From positions 1 to 34,665 of the forward strand of contig JBMHBY010000002.1 of NCBI GenBank assembly GCA_049890195.1: a stretch of DNA of 34,665 nucleotides, given 5' to 3'. The translations under genes and the position numbers were made by a program. The DNA is from JAYQKL01 sp049890195. Lineage in GTDB: Bacteria > Pseudomonadota > Alphaproteobacteria > RS24. The notes under the pieces were generated by a model. It made no database searches. It worked only from the letters and a program-made list of their open reading frames with translations, and was not told the DNA's origin. Below are positions 24,472 to 32,994 of this stretch, piece by piece; positions within the stretch are counted from its first letter, which is position 1; every line of letters begins with the position of its first letter.

Positions 24472-27400
24472 CTATTCGCCGGGCGAACCGGCCCTCTGGC
24501 GCACTTCCGCTTTGAACGCCTGCCATTTCGGCGCCAGTTTTTCCGGCAGAATGATCATCAGGGGCAGGATGGCAAGGGCGATGACGGTCGAGAAGGTCAG
24601 GCCGAAACTGATGGCAAGGGCGGTGTCTTTCCACCAAAAGGAAATTGGTGAACCAAATTCGATGGTTCTGGTCAACACATTGATACTGACACCGATGGCA
24701 AGCGGCAGCATGCCGAAGACGGTTGTGCCTGTTGTGATTAAAATCGGACGCAAACGCTGGGCGCTGGCCTTGAGGACAGCCTCCTCCGCGGTCGGATAAT
24801 GCGACCGCAGGCGTTGATAGGTGTCAATCAGAACAATGGCGTTGTTGACCACAATGCCGGCCAGGGCGATGATCCCCAAACCGGTCATGATGACAATGAA
24901 TTCACGCTGCATGATGATCAGCCCGACCAGCACGCCAAAACTGGATAACACAGCCATTGACAGGGTCAGGGTCGCAAAATAGAAGCTGTTGAATTGCATC
25001 AACAGAATGATGAACATCATGGACAGGGCTGTGACCATGGCGCCGCCGAGGAACTCCGCTGCAGCTTCCGACTCCTCGTCGCTGCCACGAAAGCGATATT
25101 CGATCTTGTCCGCAAAGTCCTGTTGGACAACCCAGTTCTCAACCAAATCAACGGCTTTTTCAGCGGCGATTTTTTGTCCCGTATTCGGGTCAACCAGTGT
25201 GTTGGCCTTGAGGGTGATTTGACGTTCGCCGTCAAGACGGTCAATTTTCACCTTTCTTTGGGTCGCCTTGCGCTCAATGAAATTGCTGATTGGGATTTGC
25301 CCGCGGGGGGTCATGATCCGCAGACTGTCCATATTTTCAATATCCCGCATTTCGTCAGGATACCGGATCCGGATGTCCATTTCCTCATCCGCGTCAAACG
25401 GACGGTAGGTGCCGAGTTTGGTGCCGTTGGTGATCATCTGGACCATGCCGCCGACGGCGCTGACATTGGTCCCGAACCGCCCGGCCTTCTCCCGGTCAAC
25501 ATCAATGATCCATTCAATGCCGGGCAGGGGGAGATTGTCCTCAATATCCGTCAGGACGTTGGTTTGGGCCTCAAAGAAAGCGCGGCTGCGGCGGACGGCA
25601 TCCTCAAGGGCGGCATAATCAGGCGAGCGCATTTGCAGCTGCACATCCTTGCCGACCGGCGGCCCCTGTTCGGTTTCCCCGATCTCCACAATGATGCCCG
25701 GGAAACCTTTGGTTTTTTCCCTCAGCAGGTCAAGCAATTCAAAGGAATTCAAGTCCCTGACCTTGTAATCATTCAAAGAGAAATAGATTTGTCCGACAAC
25801 ATCAACAGGCACCCTGTCATCGCCGCTGTTGGAGGCATATCCCAGATTGGGGTTGATCTGGGTGACGGTTGACTCAATCCCTTCGACCGACATGACGATC
25901 TGTTCCACCTTTGACGTCAGAGCCTCGGCGTCCTGCAGGGAGATGTTGCCGCGTGCGCGTACCATCACCACCCCTTCATCCACTGGGATTTCCGGAAAGT
26001 AACGTGTGCCCTGTCCCACCGCGCCGTACAGGAAAAAGATGCCGACAAGCAGACCAAGACAACTCAGGGTCCAGCGGCCGGGATATTTGAAACTGGTTTT
26101 CAAAAACCGGATATAGCGTCCGGTGAAACTGTCCATCGACTCCAGATCAGCGCCGCTGCCGACAGCGAGACTGCTCATGGCTTGCGTGTTCTTGACTTCG
26201 GTCTGCCCGAACAGTCCGCCCAGAACAGGCAGAAAGAGCAGGGCGGCAAACAGCGAGGCAATCAGGACGATGATCAGGGTGATCGGAAAGTATTTCATGA
26301 ACTCCCCCGAAACCCCCGGCCAGAAGAGCAGCGGCAGAAATGCGACCAGGGTCGTCGCCGTTGAAGACAGAACCGGCAGGAACATCCGGCTGGAGGACAT
26401 GGCGTAAGCTTTTTTGCGGTCAACGCCCTCGGCCATTTTCCTGTCTGCGTATTCGACAACCACGATCGCCCCATCGACCAGAAGGCCGACAGCCAGAATC
26501 AGTCCGAACATGAGGACAATATTGAGGGCATATCCCATCATGTTGAAAATGAGGATGGTTGCGATAAAACTCGATGGAATGGCAATGCCGACGAGTATTG
26601 ACGACCGGTATCCCAAAGCGGCAATCACCAGCAGCATGACCAGTATGATCGCATTGGTGATTGAGTCGCGCATATTGTTGACCATCATTGTCGCCACCGA
26701 GGAGCGGTCAAAGCTGAACTCCAGCTTGATTTCCTCAGGCCAGTCCTGCGAGAAGGAGAGGCTGGTCTGCTTGACGTCCTCTATCATCTGCAGAAGATTG
26801 CCGTTCATGCGCCGTGACACCTGAATGATGGTCGCTGGCTGGCCATTGAACCGGGTGATGGTTTTTTTGTCGACATAGGTGCGTCTGACTTGGGCAATGT
26901 CACCGAGCGACACAACGGCATTCCCGTTCACCTTGACCGGGATGTTCCGGATATCTTCACGGGATTGGAAAAGCCCAGGCACGGAGATGGTGTAACGCCC
27001 AAGTCCGGTGTCAATTTCACCGGCCGGAATGACGCGGTTGTTGGCGCGGATGACATTATAGAGGTCATCATGTGTGATCTGGTAACTTTCCATACGGACC
27101 GGATCGACAATGACCTCCAACAACTCTTCGCGGTATCCCAGGATACTGGTTTCCAGAACGGTATTCAGTTTCTGGATTTCATCGCTCAGCTTTTTGGAGT
27201 TGCGGATCAGTTCCCGTTCGCTGATATCGCCATAAAGCGCGACAAACAGGGCGGGATAGGCGGTTGCGTTGATTTCCTTGACCAGCGGCTCCTCGGCTTC
27301 CTCGGGGAACTCCTTTTTGGCCTGATCCACCAATGCCCTGACATCAGCCAAAGCACTGTCAATATTGTGATTGACCTCGAACTCAATCAGTACAGCGCCG

Positions 27401-27669
27401 TAATTTTGGGCGCTGAACCCGTAAATTTCCACCAAACCCTCAATCTGCTGAAGCTCAACCTCCAACGGCTTGGTGATCAGGCGTTCGGCGTCGTCCGGTG
27501 AAATACCGGGATAGACGACATTGACATAGACAAATGGGATTGGAATGTCCGGATCGCTCTGCTTGGGGATGGTGTACATCGAGATGATGCCGCCAATCAG
27601 AATGCAGGCGAGTATGGTCAAGACGGCGCGGGAGCGCGAAATGGCGTATAGGATGAACCGTTCGATCAT
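24472..27669 (-). CDS. RND efflux transporter permease subunit
   Basis: The 1065-residue inner-membrane protein has the two-fold RND layout: a TM helix at the start (about 10-32), a large porter domain, TM2-TM7 (about 335-545), a second porter domain and TM8-TM12 (about 870-1050). It should export hydrophobic or toxic compounds with a periplasmic adaptor using the proton gradient. In TM4 the motif is GLLVDGAIVV, so AcrB Asp407 is kept (Asp399) but Asp408 is Gly400. In TM10 the AcrB Lys940 position is Asn942. The substrate is unknown. The adaptor gene lies 3 nt upstream in the same operon. No TolC-like gene is near, so an unlinked outer-membrane channel is presumably used. Confidence 0.93.
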   Translation of the reverse strand: MIERFILYAISRSRAVLTILACILIGGIISMYTIPKQSDPDIPIPFVYVNVVYPGISPDDAERLITKPLEVELQQIEGLVEIYGFSAQNYGAVLIEFEVNHNIDSALADVRALVDQAKKEFPEEAEEPLVKEINATAYPALFVALYGDISERELIRNSKKLSDEIQKLNTVLETSILGYREELLEVIVDPVRMESYQITHDDLYNVIRANNRVIPAGEIDTGLGRYTISVPGLFQSREDIRNIPVKVNGNAVVSLGDIAQVRRTYVDKKTITRFNGQPATIIQVSRRMNGNLLQMIEDVKQTSLSFSQDWPEEIKLEFSFDRSSVATMMVNNMRDSITNAIILVMLLVIAALGYRSSILVGIAIPSSFIATILIFNMMGYALNIVLMFGLILAVGLLVDGAIVVVEYADRKMAEGVDRKKAYAMSSSRMFLPVLSSTATTLVAFLPLLFWPGVSGEFMKYFPITLIIVLIASLFAALLFLPVLGGLFGQTEVKNTQAMSSLAVGSGADLESMDSFTGRYIRFLKTSFKYPGRWTLSCLGLLVGIFFLYGAVGQGTRYFPEIPVDEGVVMVRARGNISLQDAEALTSKVEQIVMSVEGIESTVTQINPNLGYASNSGDDRVPVDVVGQIYFSLNDYKVRDLNSFELLDLLREKTKGFPGIIVEIGETEQGPPVGKDVQLQMRSPDYAALEDAVRRSRAFFEAQTNVLTDIEDNLPLPGIEWIIDVDREKAGRFGTNVSAVGGMVQMITNGTKLGTYRPFDADEEMDIRIRYPDEMRDIENMDSLRIMTPRGQIPISNFIERKATQRKVKIDRLDGERQITLKANTLVDPNTGQKIAAEKAVDLVENWVVQQDFADKIEYRFRGSDEESEAAAEFLGGAMVTALSMMFIILLMQFNSFYFATLTLSMAVLSSFGVLVGLIIMQREFIVIMTGLGIIALAGIVVNNAIVLIDTYQRLRSHYPTAEEAVLKASAQRLRPILITTGTTVFGMLPLAIGVSINVLTRTIEFGSPISFWWKDTALAISFGLTFSTVIALAILPLMIILPEKLAPKWQAFKAEVRQRAGSPGE

Positions 27670-27672
27670 GGT

Positions 27673-28830
27673 CTAGTCCTGGGGTTTGGCCACTTTGGTC
27701 TTCTTTATTTGAGGCTGGGCGGACCTGGACACCTCGACCCTCTGCCCGTCTTTGACAAAATTCTGGCCGACGGTGATGATTTCGGCTTCCCCCACAAGCC
27801 CGACGACAAACAGACCGCTGAGATCATCGGACAGAATTGTGACCGGGGTGAATTCGACAATGTTGTTTTGAACGACATTAACCCCGACAACGCCGTCAGT
27901 GCTGAGGGATATGATGCTGTGCGGGATCAGATAGGCTTCACGCTGTTTGCCCGTGAGGGTCACTTCAGCGCTGACGCCGTCGCGCAGGAGATTGTCTTTG
28001 TTTGGCACCATGACCTCAATTTTGAAAGTCCGGGTCCGGCGGTCAGCCTGGGATGCGACATAAGTCAGCGTGCCTTCAACCGTTTCTCCTGTGACCAGTT
28101 TGACACGCGCCGGCCCGCCGGGTTCAAGCGCGCTGATTTGGGTTTCCGAAACCTGGGCTACAACAATCAAAGGGTCTTTGTTGACGATCGTCCCGCAGGA
28201 TTGCCCAAGAGAGATGAAATCACCGACTTCCAGCGGTTGATCATCATAAATCCCGTCAAAGGGGGCTTTGATCCGGGTGCGTTCCAGTTCGACCCGGCTT
28301 TGTTTGTGGAGCGCCACGGCTGTGTCGTAGGCGGCTTTGGCCGCGGCGGCACGGCTGATGGAAAAATGCCCTTTTTCGACAAGCTTTTGCGCGGCCTTGT
28401 AATCAATTTCCCGCGCCCGCATCAAGGCCTCCGCCTCCTCAAGCCGCGCCTGACGGGCGTCAACATCCAACTGGCACACGACCTGTCCGGTTTTGACAAA
28501 AGCGCCTTTGAGAAACGGCAGGGCTTTGATGGTGCCCGGTGTTTGCGCAACAAGCTGAACTGTCCTGTCAGCCTCGGTTGCGCCTCTGACCACAATGATT
28601 TCGGCTTGGCTGAAAGGTTTGAAAACCTCGGTGCGCACGATCAGACGGTTGGCCATCTTGTTGCGTTCTGAAACTGTTTCCGGCAACTCAAGTGCCGGAC
28701 CGCTGGGGATCAAAAAACCGCTCAAAGACCACAGGCTGACCAGCAGCGCCAGAACCACGGCAAGTTTACCTTGGTCAGGCAAAGCACGGTAAAACGGAAA
28801 ACGATTGAGAAAGTCGAAGTATTTCAGCAT
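27673..28830 (-). CDS. RND efflux periplasmic adaptor (membrane fusion protein)
   Basis: This 385-residue protein links the RND permease to an outer-membrane channel. It has one N-terminal membrane anchor (about residues 22-42). A lipoyl/barrel half (VQLVAQTPGTIKALPFLKGAFVKTGQVVCQLD) is followed by a helical hairpin (about 125-190), the returning lipoyl half (RTRIKAPFDGIYDDQPLEVGDFISLG), a beta-barrel domain with TYVASQADRRTRTFKIEVMVPN, and a membrane-proximal domain. No lipobox is seen, so it is anchored by a helix rather than lipid. It is first in the operon, with its start followed upstream by a 211-bp divergent intergenic region. No regulator gene is adjacent. Confidence 0.92.
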   Translation of the reverse strand: MLKYFDFLNRFPFYRALPDQGKLAVVLALLVSLWSLSGFLIPSGPALELPETVSERNKMANRLIVRTEVFKPFSQAEIIVVRGATEADRTVQLVAQTPGTIKALPFLKGAFVKTGQVVCQLDVDARQARLEEAEALMRAREIDYKAAQKLVEKGHFSISRAAAAKAAYDTAVALHKQSRVELERTRIKAPFDGIYDDQPLEVGDFISLGQSCGTIVNKDPLIVVAQVSETQISALEPGGPARVKLVTGETVEGTLTYVASQADRRTRTFKIEVMVPNKDNLLRDGVSAEVTLTGKQREAYLIPHSIISLSTDGVVGVNVVQNNIVEFTPVTILSDDLSGLFVVGLVGEAEIITVGQNFVKDGQRVEVSRSAQPQIKKTKVAKPQD

Positions 28831-29041
28831 GGCGCTCTTTGCTGGGGTAATGTTTCATCTGCTAAGGATATGAGACTTTACGATAAAACGACCGTATTGG
28901 CTTTAATTTATTTTATTAATCGTGACGAAATCAAAGGCCTTAAAACTATAGCATTTTCAATGTGAATGTGCCTAAATAATCACAACGACACCAGTCGATC
29001 CCCTCTTGGAGGGTGCCCTTACACTGACGGAGCTTAGGCTC
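28831..29041. other. Divergent intergenic region between the RND adaptor and ppx/gppA genes
   Basis: The 211 bp are AT-rich around 28895-28920 and must hold two divergent promoters. I could not choose a -35/-10 pair with confidence. A short hairpin CCCTC-TTG-GAGGG is visible near 29001-29013, and the 5-bp arms TTAAT/ATTAA surround an A/T centre at about 28902-28919. Neither is convincing as an operator. No RNA gene was recognised. Confidence 0.4.
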
Positions 29042-30202
29042 ATGGATGAGATGCGACAATCTGATCAGGTAAACCCTGATGTTTTTCCTGAAAAAGGCGA
29101 TAATCCGCCCCAAAGATGGAAAAAAAGACGCCCAAATAGATCCCGAAAAAACACTTCAAACACCAAAGGCGGTGACACTGGGCAACCGCTTTATGCAGCC
29201 ATAGATCTGGGAACCAACAACTGCAGGTTGTTGATTGTCACGCCGGAAGGCAAAAATTTCCGTGTTGTTGACTCATTTTCACGGATTGTCCGGCTCGGTG
29301 AAGGGTTGGACAAGACCGGCCGGCTGTCGGAGGAGGCAATGGACAGGGCGCTGGCGGCATTGCGTGTCTGCGCCGGCAAAGTCAGGAAATATAACGTCAA
29401 AAGAATGCGTTGTGTCGCGACTGAAGCGTGCCGTGATGCAGACAATGGCGCAGAGTTCATTGCCAGAGTCAGCAAGGAAACACGATTGAATTTTCAGATT
29501 ATTGGGGCGCGGGATGAGGCCGAACTCGCCTCAGTCAGCTGCGGCGCTTTGTTTGACAGGAAACGCCCCTATGTGATTGTGCTCGATATTGGTGGCGGCA
29601 GCACTGAAATTTCCTACCTCAGGCTGGAAAGTGGACGCTTCGAACTGAAGGACACAAGAAGTTTTCCGCTGGGCGTTGTGCGCTTGGCCGAACGTTATGA
29701 CGGTCGGCATTTGAGTCAGGCGGATTACGATCAGATGCGTGAAGAGTGCGCCCACGCCATTCGGGATTTTGTCGAAAGTCAGAGCTGGGTGGAGGATTTG
29801 TCAAAGCTGCAGGTGGTCGGGACGTCAGGGACCGTCACCACGCTGGTGGCCATCCAGCTTGGTCTGAAATATTATGACCGTAGCCGTGTTGACGGGACAT
29901 CCATGTCTTTGAATGCGGTGCGTGACGTCATCAAGCGGCTTTTGGGCATGTCCCGGAAACAGTTGGCGGCCCAACCCTGCATAGGTCCTGACCGTGCTGA
30001 TCTGGTGTTGACGGGGTGTGCCATATTGGAGGCGTTCCTGGAGTTTTACCCGGTGCCGAGCATCAAGGTGGCTGACCGTGGCTTGCGAGAAGGCATTTTG
30101 TTGCGGCTGATCCGAAAAGACCAAAGGGGCAACCGCAAGGGACGTAGGAAAATGCCGCCCCGGAAACAAAGCGGAAAGGCTGTTGGACATGCCAAAAGAT
30201 GA
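29042..30202 (+). CDS. Ppx/GppA family phosphatase (exopolyphosphatase or pppGpp phosphohydrolase)
   Basis: The 386-residue protein has the ASKHA fold of Ppx/GppA enzymes, which remove phosphate from polyphosphate or convert pppGpp to ppGpp. Family motifs are AAIDLGTNNCRLLIV (phosphate 1), EAELASVSCGAL, VLDIGGGSTEISYL (phosphate 2) and VVGTSGTVTTL. Domain III of full-length E. coli Ppx (513 residues) is missing, as in other short alphaproteobacterial forms. Residues 1-47 and the last 30 or so are very rich in Lys and Arg and lie outside the domain. The start at 29042 is chosen because GGAG lies 9 nt upstream; an upstream TTG at 29006 is the alternative. The 3' end overlaps rlmE by 14 nt. Confidence 0.87.
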   Translation: MDEMRQSDQVNPDVFPEKGDNPPQRWKKRRPNRSRKNTSNTKGGDTGQPLYAAIDLGTNNCRLLIVTPEGKNFRVVDSFSRIVRLGEGLDKTGRLSEEAMDRALAALRVCAGKVRKYNVKRMRCVATEACRDADNGAEFIARVSKETRLNFQIIGARDEAELASVSCGALFDRKRPYVIVLDIGGGSTEISYLRLESGRFELKDTRSFPLGVVRLAERYDGRHLSQADYDQMREECAHAIRDFVESQSWVEDLSKLQVVGTSGTVTTLVAIQLGLKYYDRSRVDGTSMSLNAVRDVIKRLLGMSRKQLAAQPCIGPDRADLVLTGCAILEAFLEFYPVPSIKVADRGLREGILLRLIRKDQRGNRKGRRKMPPRKQSGKAVGHAKR

Positions 30203-30872
30203 GCAAGGTCGCCAGGGGCGGATTAAAACCCGCGTGAAGACGGCACGTGGCCGGAAAATATCCTCAACCCGCTGGTTGCAGCGCCAGTTGAATGATCCTT
30301 ATGTGGAACAGGCCCAGAAGGAGGGGTACCGGTCGCGGGCCGCCTATAAGCTGACGGAAATGGATGACCGGTTTGGTTTGCTGAAGCCCGGCCATTGCGT
30401 CATTGATCTTGGCGCGGCGCCCGGTGGTTGGCTGCAGGTTGCCGTAGCCCGGACCAAAGCTCTGCAAAACAAGGGGTTTGTGGCCGGAATTGACCTGCTT
30501 GACATTGAGCCGGTCCAGGGTGCGGCGTTTTTGAAAATGGATTTTCTGGATGATGCGGCGCCGCAAATGGTCAAGGATATGGCGGGGCGGGGCATTGATA
30601 CGGTTTTGTCCGATATGGCCGCGAATGTGACCGGTCACCGCAAAACGGACCATTTGCGCACGGTTGCATTGGCCGAAGCGGCAGCCTGGTTTGCGTTTGA
30701 AAACCTGAAGCCCGGCGGGAGCTTCTGCGCCAAAGTGTTCCAGGGCGGTGCAACGGGTGACCTGCTTGCAGATCTGAAGCGCAATTTCACCAAAGTTGTT
30801 CACATGAAACCCAAAGCCAGCCGTAAAGAGTCCGTTGAGCTTTATGTCGTCTGTCTGGGCTTCCGCGGCTGA
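30189..30872 (+). CDS. rlmE: 23S rRNA (uridine-2'-O)-methyltransferase RlmE
   Basis: RlmE (FtsJ/RrmJ) methylates the 2'-O of U2552 in the A-loop of 23S rRNA, helping late 50S assembly. The 227-residue protein shows the SAM-binding VIDLGAAPGGWLQVA and the catalytic tetrad Lys54 (AAYKL), Asp142 (LSDMAAN), Lys182 (AKVFQGG) and Glu217 (SVELYVV), the same spacing as E. coli K38-D124-K164-E199. It has a basic N-terminal extension of about 15 residues relative to E. coli. The ATG at 30189 has AAAGG 9 nt upstream, and an in-frame TTG lies two codons earlier. It overlaps the ppx/gppA gene and precedes guaB by 131 nt. Confidence 0.95.
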   Translation: MPKDEQGRQGRIKTRVKTARGRKISSTRWLQRQLNDPYVEQAQKEGYRSRAAYKLTEMDDRFGLLKPGHCVIDLGAAPGGWLQVAVARTKALQNKGFVAGIDLLDIEPVQGAAFLKMDFLDDAAPQMVKDMAGRGIDTVLSDMAANVTGHRKTDHLRTVALAEAAAWFAFENLKPGGSFCAKVFQGGATGDLLADLKRNFTKVVHMKPKASRKESVELYVVCLGFRG

Positions 30873-30914
30873 ACTGTCCACATGGGCAAAATAAATTCGT
30901 TTTTGGACAATAAT

Positions 30915-30936
30915 TTTTTGCCCTTACGGGCAAAAA
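30915..30936 (+). other. Inverted repeat in the guaB leader
   Basis: TTTTTGCCC (30915-30923) and GGGCAAAAA (30928-30936) form a perfect 9-bp stem with loop TTAC. The T tract precedes the GC core and the A tract follows it on both strands, the reverse of an intrinsic terminator. It may be an operator or a leader RNA structure for guaB. The rest of the 131-bp gap shows no clear promoter. Confidence 0.5.
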
Positions 30937-31003
30937 GGTGTTAAGAAATGGCGTCAAACTAGACAAGCACATTCGTGCATTGAAACGATTCGGAGTTTGA
31001 CAC

Positions 31004-32467
31004 ATGTTCCGCGAAGCCCTGACATTTGACGACGTGCTGCTGCAGCCGGCAGAGTCCGCAATTCTGCCGTCACAGGCCGATACATCGACACAATTGACCA
31101 AAAGCATCAGCCTTGGCATCCCGCTGTTGTCCGCCGCCATGGATACCGTGACTGAGTCGGAGCTTGCGATTGCCATGGCCCAGGCAGGCGGCATCGGCGT
31201 CCTGCACCGCAACCTGACCATTGAGGAGCAGGCCGCTGAAGTCCGCAAAGTGAAGAAATTTGAAAGCGGCATGGTGGTTAATCCGGTCACGATTGCGCCC
31301 ACAGCCAAGCTGTCGGAGGCGCTGGACCTGATGAAGGCCAACAATATTTCGGGCATTCCAGTGACGGAGGCCAGCGGTAAGCTGGCAGGTGTGTTGACGA
31401 ACCGGGATGTCCGCTTTGCCCGCAACGCCAATCAGCCTGTGTCTGAATTGATGACCAAAGAGGATCTGGTGACTGTGAAAGAGGCTGTCAGCCAGGAGGA
31501 GGCGCAGAGACTCTTGCATCAGCACCGGATTGAGAAACTCATTGTGGTGGATGATGCTTATCACTGTATCGGGCTGATCACCGTCAAGGATATGGAAAAG
31601 GCCCAGTTGCACCCGAATGCCGCAAAGGATCCACATGGGCGGTTGCGTGTTGCAGCGGCGTCGACAGTCGGGGATGCCGGATTTGAACGCTGCTTGGCAT
31701 TGATTGATGCCGACGTCGATTTGCTGGTGATTGACACGGCGCATGGTCATTCCGTCAGCGTGTCGGCTGCGGTTGAGCGTTTGAAAAAGCATGACAGCAA
31801 TGTTCAGATTGTGGCCGGCAATGTTGCCACTGCCGCCGGCACCAAAGCCTTGATGGATGCCGGGGCGGATGCCGTGAAAGTCGGCATTGGTCCGGGCTCA
31901 ATCTGCACCACTCGGGTTGTGGCCGGGGTGGGTGTGCCGCAATTGACGGCTATTCTGGACGCTGTGGACGCGGCGCAAAAGGCCGGTATCCCGATTATTG
32001 CCGACGGTGGCATCAAATATTCCGGCGATTTGGCCAAGGCCATCGCTGCCGGGGCATCCGCCGTCATGATCGGATCTTTGCTGGCCGGCACGAGCGAGTC
32101 ACCGGGCGAAGTGTTTTTGTACCAGGGACGGTCCTACAAGGCCTATCGCGGTATGGGGTCCGTCGGAGCCATGGCCAGGGGGTCAGCTGACCGCTATTTC
32201 CAGCAGGACATCACCGACGACATGAAACTGGTGCCGGAGGGTATTGAGGGTCAGATCCCGTTCAAGGGGGATGTCAGCGAAGTCATCCATCAGCTGACCG
32301 GCGGTCTGCGCGCCGCTATGGGTTACACCGGTTCCGCCACCATTCCGGATCTGCACAAGCGCGCCGAATTTGTCCGCATGACGTCCGCCTCGTTGCGCGA
32401 AAGCCATGTTCATGATGTCGTCATCACCCGTGAAGCCCCCAATTACAAGGGCACAGGGGTCAGTTGA
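31004..32467 (+). CDS. guaB: IMP dehydrogenase
   Basis: GuaB oxidises IMP to XMP with NAD+, the committed step to GMP. The 487-residue protein is a TIM barrel with an inserted pair of CBS domains (about 95-205, MVVNPVTIAPTAKL to HRIEKLIVVDDAYHCIGLIT). The catalytic Cys301 lies in GPGSICTTR, preceded by DAVKVGIGPGS and followed by ADGGIKYSGD and the flap region YRGMGSVGAM. It starts MFREALTFDDVLLQPAES, the standard bacterial N-terminus. CBS domains in this family bind adenine and guanine nucleotides and tune activity. It shares a transcript direction with the TPR gene and guaA downstream. Confidence 0.97.
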   Translation: MFREALTFDDVLLQPAESAILPSQADTSTQLTKSISLGIPLLSAAMDTVTESELAIAMAQAGGIGVLHRNLTIEEQAAEVRKVKKFESGMVVNPVTIAPTAKLSEALDLMKANNISGIPVTEASGKLAGVLTNRDVRFARNANQPVSELMTKEDLVTVKEAVSQEEAQRLLHQHRIEKLIVVDDAYHCIGLITVKDMEKAQLHPNAAKDPHGRLRVAAASTVGDAGFERCLALIDADVDLLVIDTAHGHSVSVSAAVERLKKHDSNVQIVAGNVATAAGTKALMDAGADAVKVGIGPGSICTTRVVAGVGVPQLTAILDAVDAAQKAGIPIIADGGIKYSGDLAKAIAAGASAVMIGSLLAGTSESPGEVFLYQGRSYKAYRGMGSVGAMARGSADRYFQQDITDDMKLVPEGIEGQIPFKGDVSEVIHQLTGGLRAAMGYTGSATIPDLHKRAEFVRMTSASLRESHVHDVVITREAPNYKGTGVS

Positions 32468-32487
32468 ACCAAAGGATGCACGTTATC

Positions 32488-32991
32488 ATGAAAAAAACAT
32501 TCCCGAACAGCTTGCTGATTTTTGCCCTGATGCTGGTGTTGGCCACCTCTGTTCAGGCGGCTTCCGTCAAAAACCAGAGATTGTCGGCTGTGATTTTGGC
32601 CTCAGCGCAGGCTTTGGCGGATGACGGTGACTATCAGGGGGCCGACCGGCTGTTGACGCAATCCATGTTGGCGGACCCTGCCAATGACGCCGCTTTTGCC
32701 CTGAAGGGGCGCGTTCAGATATTGCTCGACAACCCGAAAGAGGGACGGCGGCTGCTTGATCTCGCTTTGGACATACGGCCTGACAATCAACAGGCTGTAT
32801 TGTGGGCGGGACAGGCGTCGGTCTCGCTGGAGGATTTTGAAGATGCGCAGAGCCGGGCGGAGCGGCTGCAGCAACTCTGCGGCGCCTGTGATGTCCATAC
32901 CTCACTGGTTGCGGACATTGCGGCTGCGAAAAAAGCGCTGGGCTCAGAGGATGGTCCAACAGCTGAGGATGAAGGGAAAGAGGGTCAGTAG
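32488..32991 (+). CDS. Predicted secreted TPR-like protein of unknown function
   Basis: I recognise no named family. The 167-residue product starts with a Sec signal peptide (MKK, a hydrophobic core at about 8-20, cleavage after VQA at residue 24). Helical repeats of TPR character follow: residues about 33-64 (ILASAQALADDGDYQGADRL), 66-98 (DAAFALKGRVQILLDNPKEG) and 100-130 (QQAVLWAGQASVSLEDFEDA). The only two cysteines form CGAC (131-134). The last roughly 20 residues are acidic. The start at 32488 is chosen because it gives a clean signal peptide; 32476 and a TTG at 32464 are alternatives. It lies 20 nt after guaB and 3 nt before guaA, so it is co-expressed with both. Confidence 0.75.
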   Translation: MKKTFPNSLLIFALMLVLATSVQAASVKNQRLSAVILASAQALADDGDYQGADRLLTQSMLADPANDAAFALKGRVQILLDNPKEGRRLLDLALDIRPDNQQAVLWAGQASVSLEDFEDAQSRAERLQQLCGACDVHTSLVADIAAAKKALGSEDGPTAEDEGKEGQ

Positions 32992-32994
32992 TTT

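Noticed and set aside
24994..25872. Plus-strand 292-residue ORF, and others at 26890-27501 and 27709-28671
   Set aside because: All lie antisense to the RND permease and adaptor genes and show the low-complexity composition of shadow frames.
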